The notes: generated by a model from the letters alone, not told the origin. A stretch of 64,000 nucleotides of DNA from Zonotrichia leucophrys gambelii (GCF_028769735.1 NC_088173.1:25608038-25672037), one strand, 5' to 3'. Shown: positions 1 to 19,800, counted from the first letter of the stretch. A program made the numbers and translations.

Positions 1-820
1 CTCTTCTTTATCTCCTCTTATCTCTCTCCTTCTCATTTTTCCTCCTCTTTATTTTCATCTATCCTACTCCCTCCCTTCCCCCTCATTTTCCTTTTCTCTT
101 TTGCTTCTCTCCCTTTTCTCTCATTTTCCTTCCTTCCTTCCTTCCTTCCTTCCTTCCTTCCTTCCTTCCTTCCTTCCTTCCTTCCTTCCTTCCTTCCTTC
201 CTTCCTTCCTTCCTTCCTTCCTTCCTTCCTTCCTTCCTTCCTTCCTTCCTCTCTTTGTCCTTCCTTCCTTCTTCTTCCTTCCTTTCATTCTTCCTTCCTT
301 CCTTCCTTCCTTCCTTCCTTCCTTCCTTCCTCCTCCTTCCTCCCCCTCCTCCCTCCTCCCTCCTCCCTCCTCCCCCCCTCCTTCCTTTCTTTTCCTTTCC
401 TTCTCCTTCCCCTCCTTTCCTTTCCTTTCCTTTCTTCTCCTTTCCTTCTTTCCTTTCCTTTCCTTTCCTTTCCTTTCCTTTCCTTCCTTCCTTCCTTCCT
501 TTCCTTTCCTTTCCTTTCCTTTCCTTTCCTTTCCTTTCCTTTCCTTTCCTTTCCTTTCCTTTCCTTTCCTTTCCTTTCCTTTCCTTTCCTTTCCTTTCCT
601 TTCCTTTCCTTTCCTTCCTTTCCTTCCTTTCCTTCCTTTCCTTCCTTTCCTTTCCTCCTTCCTTTCCTTCCTTCCTTTCCTTTCCTTTCCTTTCCTTCCT
701 TCCTTTCCTTTCCTTTCCTTTCCTTTCCTTCCTTTCCTTCTTCCTCTTTGCTCTATTTCTTTCTTCCTCTTTCTCCTCTTCCTTTCTTCCCTCCTCCTCC
801 TTCGATTTTTTCCTTCCTTC
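1..820. repeat. Polypyrimidine microsatellite cluster, (CCTT)n and (TTTCC)n
   Basis: The plus strand is almost pure C/T for about 800 bases: (TTCC)n at about 128-250 and 290-328, a CCTCC-rich part at 329-384, then (TTTCC)n at about 415-735 with CCTT interruptions. It lies in ADH1 intron 7, between exon 7 (ending at 996) and the missing exons 8-9. Long open frames of Pro/Ser/Phe/Leu or Lys/Arg/Glu across it are artefacts of composition. Confidence 0.97.
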
Positions 821-909
821 ACTTGACATTATAGTTCCCATAATTAATTCCATTTCAACTTCTTTATCAGCAAAACAACCGTCAACACTGCTTCCAATAA
901 CACAGCCTA

Positions 910-8327
<7,418 letters not shown>

Positions 8328-8481
8328 GTTGACCGCTGTGTCTGTTTCAAAGCTTGCCACCGCTGATTTCTTGCACCAAGAACTCAGTCACCCCAGAGCA
8401 GCTGGGTTGCTAGCACCACAAGCCCTCTCCAGCACACGGGAACCTGGCTGTGTGAAGTGCTCCCACAAGTGGACTGCTCTG

Positions 8482-8490
8482 ATCTTTTAG
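8482..8490 (-). promoter_or_regulatory. Possible TATA-like element of ADH1
   Basis: Minus-strand CTAAAAGATC about 155 bp before the ADH1 ATG is the only A/T-rich box at a plausible distance. Class I ADH genes usually have a TATA box, but this match is imperfect. Confidence 0.2.
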
Positions 8491-9407
8491 CCAAGCCTCC
8501 CAGCTCAGAGTCCCACCCCTTAATCAGAAGAAGTGCTAGAATGAGAGTGAAGCACTCATCGGATTAAACCTCACTCTTTCAGTGCTTCCCTCTTCTTGAC
8601 TCCTTTGTCATGCTCTTCCTACCCTTTTTTGCAGCTCACCTGTGGTTGCCCTCGATTTCATGGGACAAAAGCAACAGCCCTGGCTAGAAGTTATTTCCCT
8701 TTTTCCACCTCCCTGGAAGCTGATCTCCCAACCCACTACTCTCAGGGGCACTGTAAGTGCAAAGAGAAACGGAGAGAGTGGCTCTTGAATTCACAGCAGC
8801 AGGGACACAGTGAGAACATGAAGGCTTTGCTGATGAACTTTGGTGACACTTGTAAGAGCCCAGCTCATCCATGAAGACATGGGATTGTGCAGGCTGCTTA
8901 AGAACCATACACTGACTGTGTGCCTGTGGCTGTATGTGCTCCCGAATTCTTAGTGTTACAGTCCGGCTACTCATTAATCTGTTGGACTGGCTTTCACTGT
9001 GTCCAAGGACAATGTGCCAATCATGCTGAGGGCAGAACAAAAATCAGTAAGTCAGAAGTGCTGTGACAGAATGTTTCTTACCACACGCAACACCCTGCTT
9101 GTTTTGTGCCTGACCTGTTGGTTCTGTCAATACCCACAAGCACAGCCCCATCACTGCTCACATGCCCACACACTTTCCCTCTCCGGGCACTACACGTTGG
9201 TGCAAGGGACTGGGTGGAAGTCAGCACTGCATGCCTTTCCTTTCAAGCCTCGTCTATTTTTAAATTATGCCCAGCATCCTGAAATCAAGATTTTTCTTTC
9301 ATAAACAAGTAAAAAAGAGATAAAATGCTGCATATAACCTTAGTAGTAATTACTAAGTATAGCATTCTCTCATGTTTACCTGTATGACTGTAACTAATTC
9401 AAGAAGA
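8491..9407. other. Intergenic DNA upstream of ADH1, nothing recognised
   Basis: It should hold the ADH1 upstream promoter. Open frames here are short, without codon bias or family motifs. No recognisable repeat. Confidence 0.6.
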
Positions 9408-9618
9408 GATTCTTCTCTTCCCTAGTCATGCTGGCTACTCTATTTCTGATCCAGGCCAGGATGCCACTGGCTTTCTTGGCCACTAGAGCACATGCTGACT
9501 CATGTTCAGCTGCTATCAACCAGCACCCCAGGTCCTTTTCTTCCAGGCAGCTTTTCCTGTGGTGCTTCATGGAGTTGTTGTTACTGAGGGCTGGACTTGG
9601 CACTTGGCCTAGTTGAAC
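9408..9618 (-). mobile_element. CR1 LINE fragment (end of reverse transcriptase region)
   Basis: Minus-strand translation reads ALVAKKASGILAWIRNRVAS, close to the well-known CR1 ORF2 segment AKKANGILAWIRNSVAS, preceded by the diverged GCWLIAAEHESA (CR1: GVLVDSRLNMS). The reading is decayed and inactive. Its upstream side abuts an LTR piece. Confidence 0.85.
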
Positions 9619-9621
9619 ATC

Positions 9622-9988
9622 TGTGCTGGTTTTGGCTGGTGCAGAGTTAGTTTTCTTCACTGTGGCTGGTTTGGGACTGGGTTTTGGATTCGTGCTGAAC
9701 GTAGGGCTGATAACGGAGGGATTTTTTGGTATTGCTAAGCATGGTTTATAGAGCCAAGACCTTTTCTGTGTTTCGTATGGCCACACTGGTGAGGAAACTG
9801 GGGGTGTGGGGGAGGCTGGGAGGAGACATAGCCCGGACAGGTGACCCAAACTGACCAAAGGGCTGCACCAGACCTCATGGCATCATGCTCAGGATATAAA
9901 GTGGGAGAAGAAGGAGGAAGGCATGGACATTTGTAGTGATGGCATTTGTCTTCCCAAGTCACCATTACACATGATGGGGCCCTGCTCC
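9622..9988 (+). mobile_element. Truncated endogenous-retrovirus LTR (songbird type)
   Basis: It starts TGTGCTGGTTTTGGCTGG and passes through a GACCCAAACTGACCAAAGGG segment. A TATA box (GGATATAAAG, about 9,892-9,901) is followed by GAAGAAGGAGGAAGG and TTGTCTTCCCAAGTCACCAT. I recognise this order as a common songbird LTR. Only the U3/R-side portion is present; the 3' end is missing and no internal viral genes are seen. It sits between two CR1 pieces. Confidence 0.7.
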
Positions 9989-9989
9989 T

Positions 9990-10222
9990 GTTAATATATT
10001 TATAGAAACATTTTTATTGTCTTTAATGGCAGTGACCAGATTAAGTTCTACTTGGGCTTTGACCCTTCTAATTTTCTCCCTGCCAAAACTCATAACGTCC
10101 TTATAATCTTCCTGAGCTCTCAGCCCTTTCTTCCAATGGACATAAACTCTCCTTTTTTGTTCAGAATTCCAGCCAAATCTCTCCAGTCTTCTCAGAATGT
10201 ACAACCTAGTGATTTGCACTTC
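9990..10222 (-). mobile_element. CR1 LINE fragment (ORF2 region before the RT domain)
   Basis: Minus-strand frame contains HWKKG, QEDYKDVMSFGREKIRRVKA and QVELNLVTAIKDNKN, matching the CR1 ORF2 inter-domain pattern (EYKDVVR.CREKIRRAKAQLELNLA.AVKDNKK). It is open for 77 codons but has no complete domain. Probably part of the same inserted copy as 9,408-9,618. Confidence 0.85.
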
Positions 10223-10861
10223 CTAAAATAACTTATATCACAATGAATTATTTCTAGTCCACTCTATTGTTTGATGTTTATCTTTCTCCTTTCCTCCCTT
10301 CTTTTGTACTTGACGATTTTAGAGATCTTTTCCAACTATTCCCATCCCTTTTCCTTATTGGTTTATTTCTCATATCCCTTCATGTTTCCTTTCCCCTGAA
10401 CATTTTCCTCATATCTTTAGCTATATGCATATCAAGACCATGACCTTTTTTTTTCTCCAGCTGAGAACACTGGTTCAGACAGTGGATCCTGTCTGCAGCC
10501 TGTGCAGGTGTCATGGTCTTTAGGCAAAAGGTGACAAGAAAAGAGACTGCACAGGGTTCCAGTGAAGCACAAGCAGACTTGCATAGCCATGTTGCAGAAG
10601 TTGCTTTATTTGCCTTGCTCTGCCCAATTCCTAAAGATAAATGAGGGTGAGGCTCCAGCTGAGGGCATACCTGGAATGGCCTGGAATGCAGGGAAACCAC
10701 AGTGCCACCCCTTTACAACTTGCTTGCACAGGCCCTCGGCTGAACCCTTTGCCAGAAAATACTTAGCTGATCCCTAGATCTCTCCACTTTTAGGCCTGTC
10801 ACTATGAAGAGAATTTTTTTCTCTGTTTATCTACATGTTGTGCAATTAAAATCTCTTCTTT
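10223..10861. other. Intergenic stretch, nothing recognised
   Basis: No coding or repeat signal I can name. Short open frames at 10,380-10,777 lack domain signals. Confidence 0.5.
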
Positions 10862-11140
10862 CTGGTGACCAGTGACATGACCCAAGGGGATGGCATGAAG
10901 TTGTGTCAGGGGAGGTTTCAGTTGAATATTAGGAAAAGGTTTTTTACCTATAGGGTGGTTGGGCACCTGAACAGGCTCCCCAAGGCAGTGGTCACAGCAC
11001 CAAACTGACAGAATTCAAGAAGGGTTTGGACAATGCTCTCAGGCAAAGGGTGTGACTCTTGGGGCTGCCCTGCACAAGGCCAGGAGTTGGACTTTGATGC
11101 AGGTCCCTTCCAATCAGGATAGCCTGTAATTCTATGGAAA
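10862..11140 (+). mobile_element. CR1 LINE 3' end
   Basis: The conserved CR1 3' region is readable in order: GTGTCAGGGGAGGTTTCAG, TATTAGGAAAAGGTTTTT, GGGTGGTTGGGCACCTGAAC, AGGCTCCCCAAGGCAGTGG, CAGGAGTTGGACTTTGATG. It ends in GTCCCTTCCAAT and a relic of the terminal ATTCTATG octamer. 5'-truncated, as usual for CR1. Confidence 0.93.
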
Positions 11141-14100
11141 TATGATACATAATTCCTTTATCGTTTTTTTATCTCAATTTATCCAACTGAACATGATGCA
11201 GTAATATCCCCTCTCCAGTGATTTATTAACCTCAGCAGATTTCAGTGAAATGTGTGTCAGAGGCTGAAGACAAAGAGCATACTGGAGGTGTTCAAGGCTG
11301 GTGAGCCTGCACACAGAAGCAGTGGGCAAGGGCCTGTTCTTGCCACTCCAGGTTATCTTCACCTGCGGACTGTAACTTGGGCAAATGTTAACATGAAACA
11401 TTGACCATGCTCAGCAGATTGTAGCCACAGCTACAGTTTCTGCCTACAAGGCACTTGTAGCAAAGTGGTTCTTTGCTGCCACTTCCCAGGCAGCACAGCT
11501 TGCTTCCCACTCCTTACTCCTGCCGGGGTTGAGCAGCCTTGCACTGCTTGCTTGCCTGAAGCAGTGCATGATGTTGACTCCAGGTGAAGAGAGCTAGTGC
11601 TTTCTGAAACAGCTTTCTTGTAATGAAAAATTAGTTCTGCACTGAACCTGGCTCTATTTAACAGGAGACTATTTTAACCACAGCTCAAGTGACCTAGAGA
11701 GAACCTGTTGTTCTCTAGCTCTTCAGAGAACAACAAAAAAGCTTTTAAGAGCAGTTATGCATCACAGATTTAACTGACAAATAATACAATGCATACTAAC
11801 TTTAGCTAAAACTTTAGCACTTTTAAAAACAGGTTACTTCTTCCTTATCTGCCATGTTGATTTTTAAGCTTACCAAAGTTACCTTTCTTTCTTTCTTTCC
11901 GACAGTCAACTTAGCTGTTAAGAAAAATAAACCTTCTGGGGGGTGTTTAAATTGAAAATCCAGCATTTCTTCCTACTGTGCCATAGCAATTTCCAAGTTA
12001 CCTTCTTATGAGTCACTTCCGAAGAACTTGGTAACACAAAAGCCCTGGAACACACATGTTAGCAGAAAATAGGAAAAAAAGAGCAACATTTCTGAAGTCC
12101 CACCCTACACAGTATAGAAGCTGTGACTGCTCCAACTTCTTTGCATTTTTCCACCTGCACATTTAAGAATGTCCACAAGATTAGGTATACAAAACCCTAA
12201 GTGCAAGTGCTCATTGTTATTGAAGCACAGAGATTGAGCAGAACTAGCTGGCAGGGCAGGTTATGCCCTTCGAAAAGTTTAGGGATTGTCTGAAGATTAT
12301 ACAAATGTGCATGACACAGCAATGGAGCTGAATTAAGCACATACAGGATGTCATCCAGTTTTGTGAGAACATGAACAAAGACATCCAGAAATAAACACCT
12401 TTCCAAACACACACAGGAAATAAATCAACTGCTCACAGGACAATGGCTTATTCATTTTAGTAAGCTGAAGAAATGCCAAAGCTGAAAGGTGTAAATTAGC
12501 TTGTGGGTTCAGAGCAAGTACTAGAAGAATTTGAAGGGGAAAATAATATTCAAGGAGAGTACTCAATCAAGCATCAACACCCTTTTTTTAAATAATGCTT
12601 TTCTTCCTTTTAGGTCTCTTATCACAGCCAAACAAGAAATTAAAAAGCACATCTTATAGTACTTGAAGTAAAAATGCAACAAAAGGGAATAAATACAAAT
12701 CAAACATTTGATTATTTGGCTTTAGGATTGTCAGTAGTAGATGCTGTTGTTCCAGCTAACAAAGCCACCTTCTTGGAAGAGAGACAATTAAGGCACACAT
12801 TTCAAAGATGGGCCAAAGTTTATTCAGCTTTAGATTTGGAAGTCACACCGAAATCCACCTCTGCTTTTCAATAACTTAGGATAAGAAGAATGTGTGCTTA
12901 CTGATAGCTTATTTTAAAGCCCTCCTGCAGAATAAATGGATTCTTTAAAATAATATGAGCCAATACCAATAATGGTGCAGTGAACCCGTGATCTTCAGTG
13001 TGATCTACAGCACAGCCTGAGCAATAAAAAGTTCTGTTTAAATCAGAGAAACACAAAACTCTTCAAAATTCCCTGACCTTATCCTCAAGCTCTAAGGATT
13101 TTAGGAATGCCACATCCTGCACCTGGTAGTCACATTGCCCCAAGACTGCCCTGAGTGCATGTGCCTTGTCATGCACACAGGATTTTGGAATAACCATCAG
13201 TGTGGATCCCCTTGGACAGCTACACCCCTGAGCTCCATGCAAAACCCACCATCGCTGTCAACCTTGTGACCAAAAGCCTCTGAGATGGGGCACTTCAGAG
13301 AGGCTCTTTTCTACTCAGGTGCTCTTCTGCAGAGTCCTGTCTAGAGTCAAACACTACTGCTCCATAAGCAAACATGGAGCACTATGGGACATATGGGACA
13401 ATGAGCATATGGGACGTATGGAAGCCAAAGGAAAGGCAAATTGACCTGAATCCAGGAAATGGACAAGAAGGGGGAAAGTACAGCAACCTGCAGCAGTACA
13501 GTTTGGGAAATTGTCACAACATGGATGCAGATAAACAGTGCTGAGGTTCCTGACTTCAGAAATCTGGACCAAGGATATTGAGGCTCAATGGAAAGGGAAC
13601 AAAACAACAGGATTATTTATGGCACCTTGCTATGGCCTCCCCACTGCATGAAACTAAAAGAAAGTTTGCCTATTTCAGTGAGGTTTGACTTTCTGCCATA
13701 TCCCCTTCCTATTTTCTGTTTCTTTCTTTTCAGGTTCCCTGAGCCTTCTTTATTGCCTTTTTAATGCTTTCCTACACAGGTTTAAAGACCTCTGGATGTA
13801 TTCTGCTGCCCAGCATTGCTGAGCAATAGTTCTGGGAGTACCTGAAACTTTACAAAGCTTAGTGATGAAAGTCAGAGGTTTCTTAAGCTCAGCAATGACG
13901 CCTGGTGGCATTTCTTAAGCTCAGCAATGACGCCAGGTGTTTCACACCTGGTGGTGAAACACAGGGATCCTGTTCTAGAGCTGTGCAGTGTTTTTTAATG
14001 TTCTGTTCTTCAATATTGTGGCCCAGGAACAAATCACATTGGAGATCTCTAAGTCTTGGTTAGACAAGCATGTCAGAGCTGATCTTCACTGAGGACAGCA

Positions 14101-14484
14101 GTGTGAAGCAGAGAACTTCCCAGTGTGTTTTCCTACAGTCGCATTAACTTCATACACCTAAAGCTGCTTCAGAGAAAGATCTTTCTGTAAGTGTCCTAAA
14201 GCACTGTATGTCAATATTTATTTCTGGCATCAGAAACAAATTCCTTGTCATTTCTTATTATAAAACAGTGCAGTGATTTATCTCTGCTTCCAGTGTAATG
14301 CATTTGTAAGCCATGCCTGAAATATGAAAGTGACCATCTTGAAAATATTGAGAGCAGCCAGGTCTGTAGATTGCAAATGAAGAATAAATGTGCTTTCTTA
14401 AGTAGCATGCCACAAGCTAGAACAACAGAGTGCCAAACACCGCTATAACTTGTACACTATGTAAATCCAAAACAAAAAACAATT
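11141..14484. other. Intergenic DNA, one small tandem duplication
   Basis: No gene recognised. C4orf17, which separates ADH7 and TRMT10A in mammals, was looked for and not seen. A tandem duplication with nested inverted repeats is listed at 13,879-13,961. Confidence 0.5.
13879..13961. repeat. 32-bp tandem duplication with nested inverted repeats
   Basis: A 24-nt unit (tttcttaag...gacgcc) occurs at 13,879-13,902 and identically at 13,911-13,934. The second copy runs into a perfect palindrome, CCAGGTGT-ttc-ACACCTGG (13,933-13,951), overlapped by TGTTTCAC (13,938-13,945) paired with GTGAAACA (13,954-13,961). The two hairpins are mutually exclusive. Confidence 0.9.
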
Positions 14485-14487
14485 AAA

Positions 14488-14880
14488 AGTCCTCATCCTC
14501 ACAGTGAAGAATTTCTTCCTAACATCTAACCTAAACCCACCCTCTGTCAGTTAAAACCCATTTCCTCTTGTCCTATCACCACCTGTCCCTGTAGAAACCC
14601 CTCTCCAGCTTTCCTGTAGGCTCCCTTCAGGTACTGGAAGGTGCTGTAAGGTGTCCCCTGAGCCTTCTCTTCTCCAGGCTGAGCAGCCCCAGCTCTCCCA
14701 GCCCGTCTGCAGGAGAGGTGCTCCAGCACTCTGAGCATCTTCATGGCCTCCTCTGGACTTGCTCAAACATGGGCTTCATATGCTGTGAGCCCCAGCTCCG
14801 GCCACAGCAGTCCATGCAGGGTCTCAGCAGAGCAGGAGGATCACCTTCCTTGAGCTGCTGCCATGCTTCTTATGATGGGG
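14488..14880 (-). mobile_element. CR1 LINE 3' portion
   Basis: On the plus strand the reverse complement of CR1 is clear: GAAGAATTTCTTCCTAACAT, CTCTTGTCCTATCACCACC, TTCTCCAGGCTGAGCAGCCC, GAGGTGCTCCAGCACTCTGA, GGCCTCCTCTGGACTTGCTC. It then continues as a decayed CCAGCTCCGGCCACAGCA, GCATGGGGTCT-type region up to GCTTCTTATGATG. Minus orientation; both ends truncated. Confidence 0.9.
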
Positions 14881-16807
14881 GACAGGCAGACCCCACTGTG
14901 TGGGCGAGACAAGCAACACGTATGAACAGGCAGCAGCCACTGAGCTGTTGTGACACAGCGCAGTTGGTATGAGCTGCCTCTGAACAGCAATACACCCCAG
15001 ACCATGTTTTCTTTCTATTTCTCCATAGACAGGTAAGCTTCAGATTTAAACAACTGGATTTTAAAACACCTGGATGTGATTATCTTATTTCACTGGTAAT
15101 GTTGTAAGGCTGTGTTTTAAGTTGCACAACAGTTCTGTAAGATGCTTTAGAACTCTTTCAGCATGTCTCTAAAAGCCCCCAGTTTGTCTGAGCTCCTATA
15201 CTCTCAAGCCTGAGTAAATAAGGCACATGTATGAAATGGTCTTAAGGAAACCTTGGACAGACTGAAGAGTCTTAGATCAGGTTTAGTAGGTGCTACATGG
15301 ATTAACATGAGGTTCTCTCAGCTGTAAATGCGTAATTCCTTGAAATGTTACACATTTCAGTTAGAGAATCAGTGTTATACAGGCTGGGTACACTTATGCT
15401 GCCTTTTTTGTTATAGAAATAAAGCCAGCAATGCTTTTATGAAAAGGCTGATCTAGTTTCTGCAACAAAGCAATCACACTTTTAAAAAGCCTAAGAAAAG
15501 CCCCATGGATCTTCAGTAACAAACCACAATCCATCCTTTTAACAGAATAAACTTCTCTATTTGCCTTTTAGAAAGCATACAGAGAAGTGCACTAAGAGTG
15601 TAAGTCATACCCAGCTGTGTGCCAAGCCTTCACAGACCATAGGGAGCCACAGGGATCCCACTTGCAGTCTCCACTTGAAAGCACTAGCAACGAAGGGAAG
15701 AAGAAAATTGGGCAAAAGGCAAATCACAGCTGAATGAGCCCTCTGACTGCAGCTCAGCAGAGAGGAACACTTAGGATGCCATGACCTCAAGCTCTTCAGG
15801 CATGAGAAACCTGTGTGAGAGATACACTTATTCAGGCACTGCAGCCACCTGGCTACTCCCTGGGGAAGAGAGGGACAGGCAGGCTCACGGAGCTGAAGCA
15901 AAGCCTCACTTCCAAGATGTCCACTTCACTACTCTGCCACAGCACTGAAGTCAGGGGATGAATCAGAATCAGAACGTCCATCCAAGACTAAGATTATGAC
16001 TTTTTTTTAAAGGAAAAATATTTGACAGACAATACAATACATACAGGATCCTGTGATTACACAGTAATACTGAATCTGAGTGACCTGTAAGGAAGAGTTC
16101 CTCTCTCCTGGTGCTGTTCTGAGGCTGTGTGATAAATTTTGCTGAGAATATGAAGGAATAATCAAGAGTGATTGAGTCACCTCAGTGTGCACCATGTGCC
16201 TACCAAGGCATAGGATTTGCACCTGTGCTAACACCCAACCATCTCAAGCTCAAGTATAAAGCACTGGCTTAACCCCACATTCATACTTCACCTACTGACC
16301 CCAGCCAACTAAACACAGTAGATAAATCAGGCAGTTCAGTTGCTTGTGATTCTCTGTTGAGATACTCAGGAAAATCAGAATTTTTGTTTAGAGTGTTTAT
16401 GCACACATTGCAGCAGGCACTAGTGGTACAGGTTTTGGAACCAAAGGAGCACTTGTCATTCACTGCTTTTAAGAAAACTTTTGAACAGAAATGGAGACAA
16501 GAATGTGTACATTAAAATATTAACTACTTGTGCTCTTGGAACTTACATCCAGCTTGGTATGTATAAAAAATAATATTTAAAAAATTAAATTAAACAGCTT
16601 CCCTGGGAAAAAATGCAGCATTTTCCATTAATTTCTTTTTTTACCCTCTCTTTTAAAAAGCTATTATATTGAAGTTTCAGGGTAAAACCTGCATTTAACT
16701 TAACCTTTCATGCACAGAAACAGCTCTGGGACTACCGGGCACTGAGACAATTCAGCATTACAAGTGCTGCAGATGGTCTTTGAAGCAAAACTCCTTCCTG
16801 CCCCAGT
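14881..16807. other. Intergenic DNA downstream of TRMT10A, nothing recognised
   Basis: Open frames are short and uncharacteristic. No repeat family identified. Confidence 0.5.
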
Positions 16808-16813
16808 TTTATT
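16808..16813 (-). terminator. TRMT10A: Candidate TRMT10A poly(A) signal
   Basis: AATAAA on the minus strand only about 45 nt beyond the TAG stop. It would give a very short 3' UTR. A more distal site is possible, but I did not find a clearly better AATAAA in the next kilobase. Confidence 0.4.
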
Positions 16814-16858
16814 CCACAAACTGCATGTCTCCTCATTCCCATCAACCAATTCTGAAGC

Positions 16859-19800
16859 CTAGCTGCTGTCTGAGTCATTGTCTTCATCTTCTTTCCCAGA
16901 CAGAGCATGTTTGGATGAATCATTGGCTTCTCCCAAAGGAACAGCCCCTTTCCTCTGTGGCAGGACACTGAAAAAGGCCTCCTTCCAGTCTCTCTTCTCC
17001 AGGTAAGCAAGGATGATCTCAAACACTGCAACATCAGAAAAGCCCATCAGCTTTTACAGGGAAGTAAGTGAATTGCTAACAGAAACACACCCCTAAGTCC
17101 ATCTTTACAGAGGTTTAGGTGCATGCTCTTGTGGCTTCTTCAGAGCAGAGCTGATGAAATGCAGGCAGGAACAGACACTGCAATTCTGCTACTGCTGCAG
17201 CCTGAAGCCAAGCACAGCCCAAGTCTCCAGCTGCATGACAGTATTTCTCTTAGGAACTGAGACAAATACTTCAGTCTCACCACTGCCTTCTGTACAGGCA
17301 CCAATACTTTCACATGTTTGACAGGAATCCTGCTGTGGATGCGCTTGATTAAAGATTTTGACCCCTCCTATAATTAGCTCTAATTAGCTCTTCCTTTCTA
17401 TACAAAGCAACAGTGAAAGATCCAATTTTAGGAACATGTAAAATCTTACAAATACTTAAGTTTTTCTGATAATTTTTTGGACAATTTTTAAGTCCCGTGC
17501 CATACCATATTCTCCTCCATGCTTAAATAATCTTTACTATCATGCAAATGCCAGCCTCATTAATATGGCACTTTCAGAAAATAAAGTGATCACTGGGCAA
17601 TGTGTTACATAAAAAAATAAACTTGAAATAAAGTAAGGTAAGTTAAGCTAAAGAATGTGCAGCGGGGCACAATAAAGACATTGGCACCATGTCAAAAATT
17701 TCCATGAGGGTCTGAGTAGGCTGCATTTTGCATGTATTTTTGTTTAATGACACTGAAAGACAATCTAATAATAAAGCTGAAAGTTTAAAAGGAGCAAGAT
17801 TTAAGGCTTGGTTAAGCCATTAATACTTCAATCAGAACCAGGAAATCAGGTAAAATACAGTTATGAAAATTCAGTAGCTGGAGTACTGCTGATGCCAACT
17901 GAGGAAAGTCTACAGGTACTGAGGCAGTTACTGCTGAACAAAGCTGTGGAAAGAGGTGAAAACATCACACTCATTCATCCTTCCTTGGCATAAAATACAA
18001 TGTTGGATAGTTTCCAACATTTTACTCACTTATACAGTAAAACTGGGAACAAGACCAGGATGGTAAGAAAGTCACAAGTAATCCTCAAACAAGCCAACAG
18101 GACACAATGTCTTCTAAATGGCTAAGATACTGTCATTTACATTTAACCATATCTACAATATTTAAAGTTCAGGGCAAATAGTGTATTCTGAAGGCAACTA
18201 AATTCAAGAAATATCAACATAATAAAACAAGGTTTAGGCATCTGCACTACAGTGCAGTGGGTTTGAGGCGTGACTATTACAGGTACATTCCAAAATAATG
18301 TAATTGTTTTGTGATTTAGAACTTACCATGATTGACAGCTAACACTTTCCGACTGTTCATTTTGACAAAGTTTCCAAGTGGGAGCTGTGCATGACCAATT
18401 CCCTGCTCTATAGCTTTTCTGTAAGTAATTCCCTGGGGAAAAGACACCAAAACAAGTGGATTGAGAATTATTGTTTCAGATGAGCCCATACAGATTCACT
18501 ACAAGTATAATTTCCTGGCAAGAGTTTTGCCTGTGCTGCCACGGTGTTGCTTTAGAAGTTGGTTACAAAAAGAAACTTAACTGGATTGGACAGCACCTTC
18601 CTCAAGGGCTACCACCACTGGAAAACTCATTACTTTATATGTATTTCACATTGTGACCTGTGGTCAAAAGGATTGTAAATGAAACTTGTTCATGCAGCTG
18701 CAGCTCTAGAACCATCAGCTGTTGGCTGTTTTAAAGGCAAGCTTATGTTAAAGTACAAAGATATTCAGGTTGTAGTCACTCAGTATTTTTTTTCAAAGGA
18801 AGAGTAAAGAATAAGAAAACTCTGGAACACAAGCCACTGCTACCACCACAAGTGTTTTTCACATTTCTTCAACATTTTTTTGAATTCTTTTTTGAAGAAG
18901 ATTTCTCATTATTAATTATGTTAGTTTACACATGAACAGCAATAATGTCAAATAAGGTGCCAAAAAAAAAGCTGCAAAGGAACAGACCCACAGCTTACCT
19001 TGTGGTGATTATGATCCACCAGTCCTCCAATCACATAGGCTTTCTTCTCATCAAGCTCGCTGAGAACATCTGGGGAATCTGAGGTAAGATATACTAGGTC
19101 TTCTTTCTTTATCAGCTCACTATAGTGCTCTGTTCTAATTTGGATATCCTCAAAAAAAGGTGATTAAAAGAAGTTACATTCAACTGATGAATTGCTGGCC
19201 AAGCTTTACAGACCCAAGATGGGACTGGCAAAATAAATCCAACAGTATGTGGTCATTCCACATTCCTCCTTCGCGTTCAAATACCTAGCACAGTGCAGAT
19301 TGATTTTCTCTGTAAACAATCCAGTCCCTAGAGCACCGATTTGTAAAAATCAACATGAAATTTTCTGAAACCCAGAAGAACTTTACAAGTCCTTAAGTTC
19401 TTGTGATTCCCTTCAAACGTTGCCATGTTTCTCCTATGGATCCAAGTAGTTTTCAAGCCCATTAAAGAACTGAACCCAGAAGCAAACGTTTAGTTAACAT
19501 TAATTGTTCAGTAAGAGAAGTTTATGCTAAGCTCTCATGGAGAAGCTATTGCACAAGAACTGCTGGAAACAGGACTGCTTTTATTTGTTCTAAGTGCTCC
19601 TCCTCTGCAGCTGTTGGAATAGTGGCTTAACAGGGAGTCACAGGGAAAACCAACAAGAGCTTGACCACAGGAGAAGTGACTTCTCTCCAGAACGCTTCAG
19701 CGCTGAAAGGAACGTGATGAAAGTGAAAGTGCCCACCAGAGAATCACATCCCAACTGGCAAGTCTTGTTTTGGACATGGATAAAAGAGCACTGCCAAGAC

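Noticed and set aside
9965..10219. 84-codon minus-strand frame as a possible gene
   Set aside because: It is decayed CR1 ORF2 sequence fused at its end to LTR sequence.
8491..16858. C4orf17 or a second ADH gene between ADH1 and TRMT10A
   Set aside because: No exon of either was seen. Only CR1/LTR relics and unassigned DNA are present.
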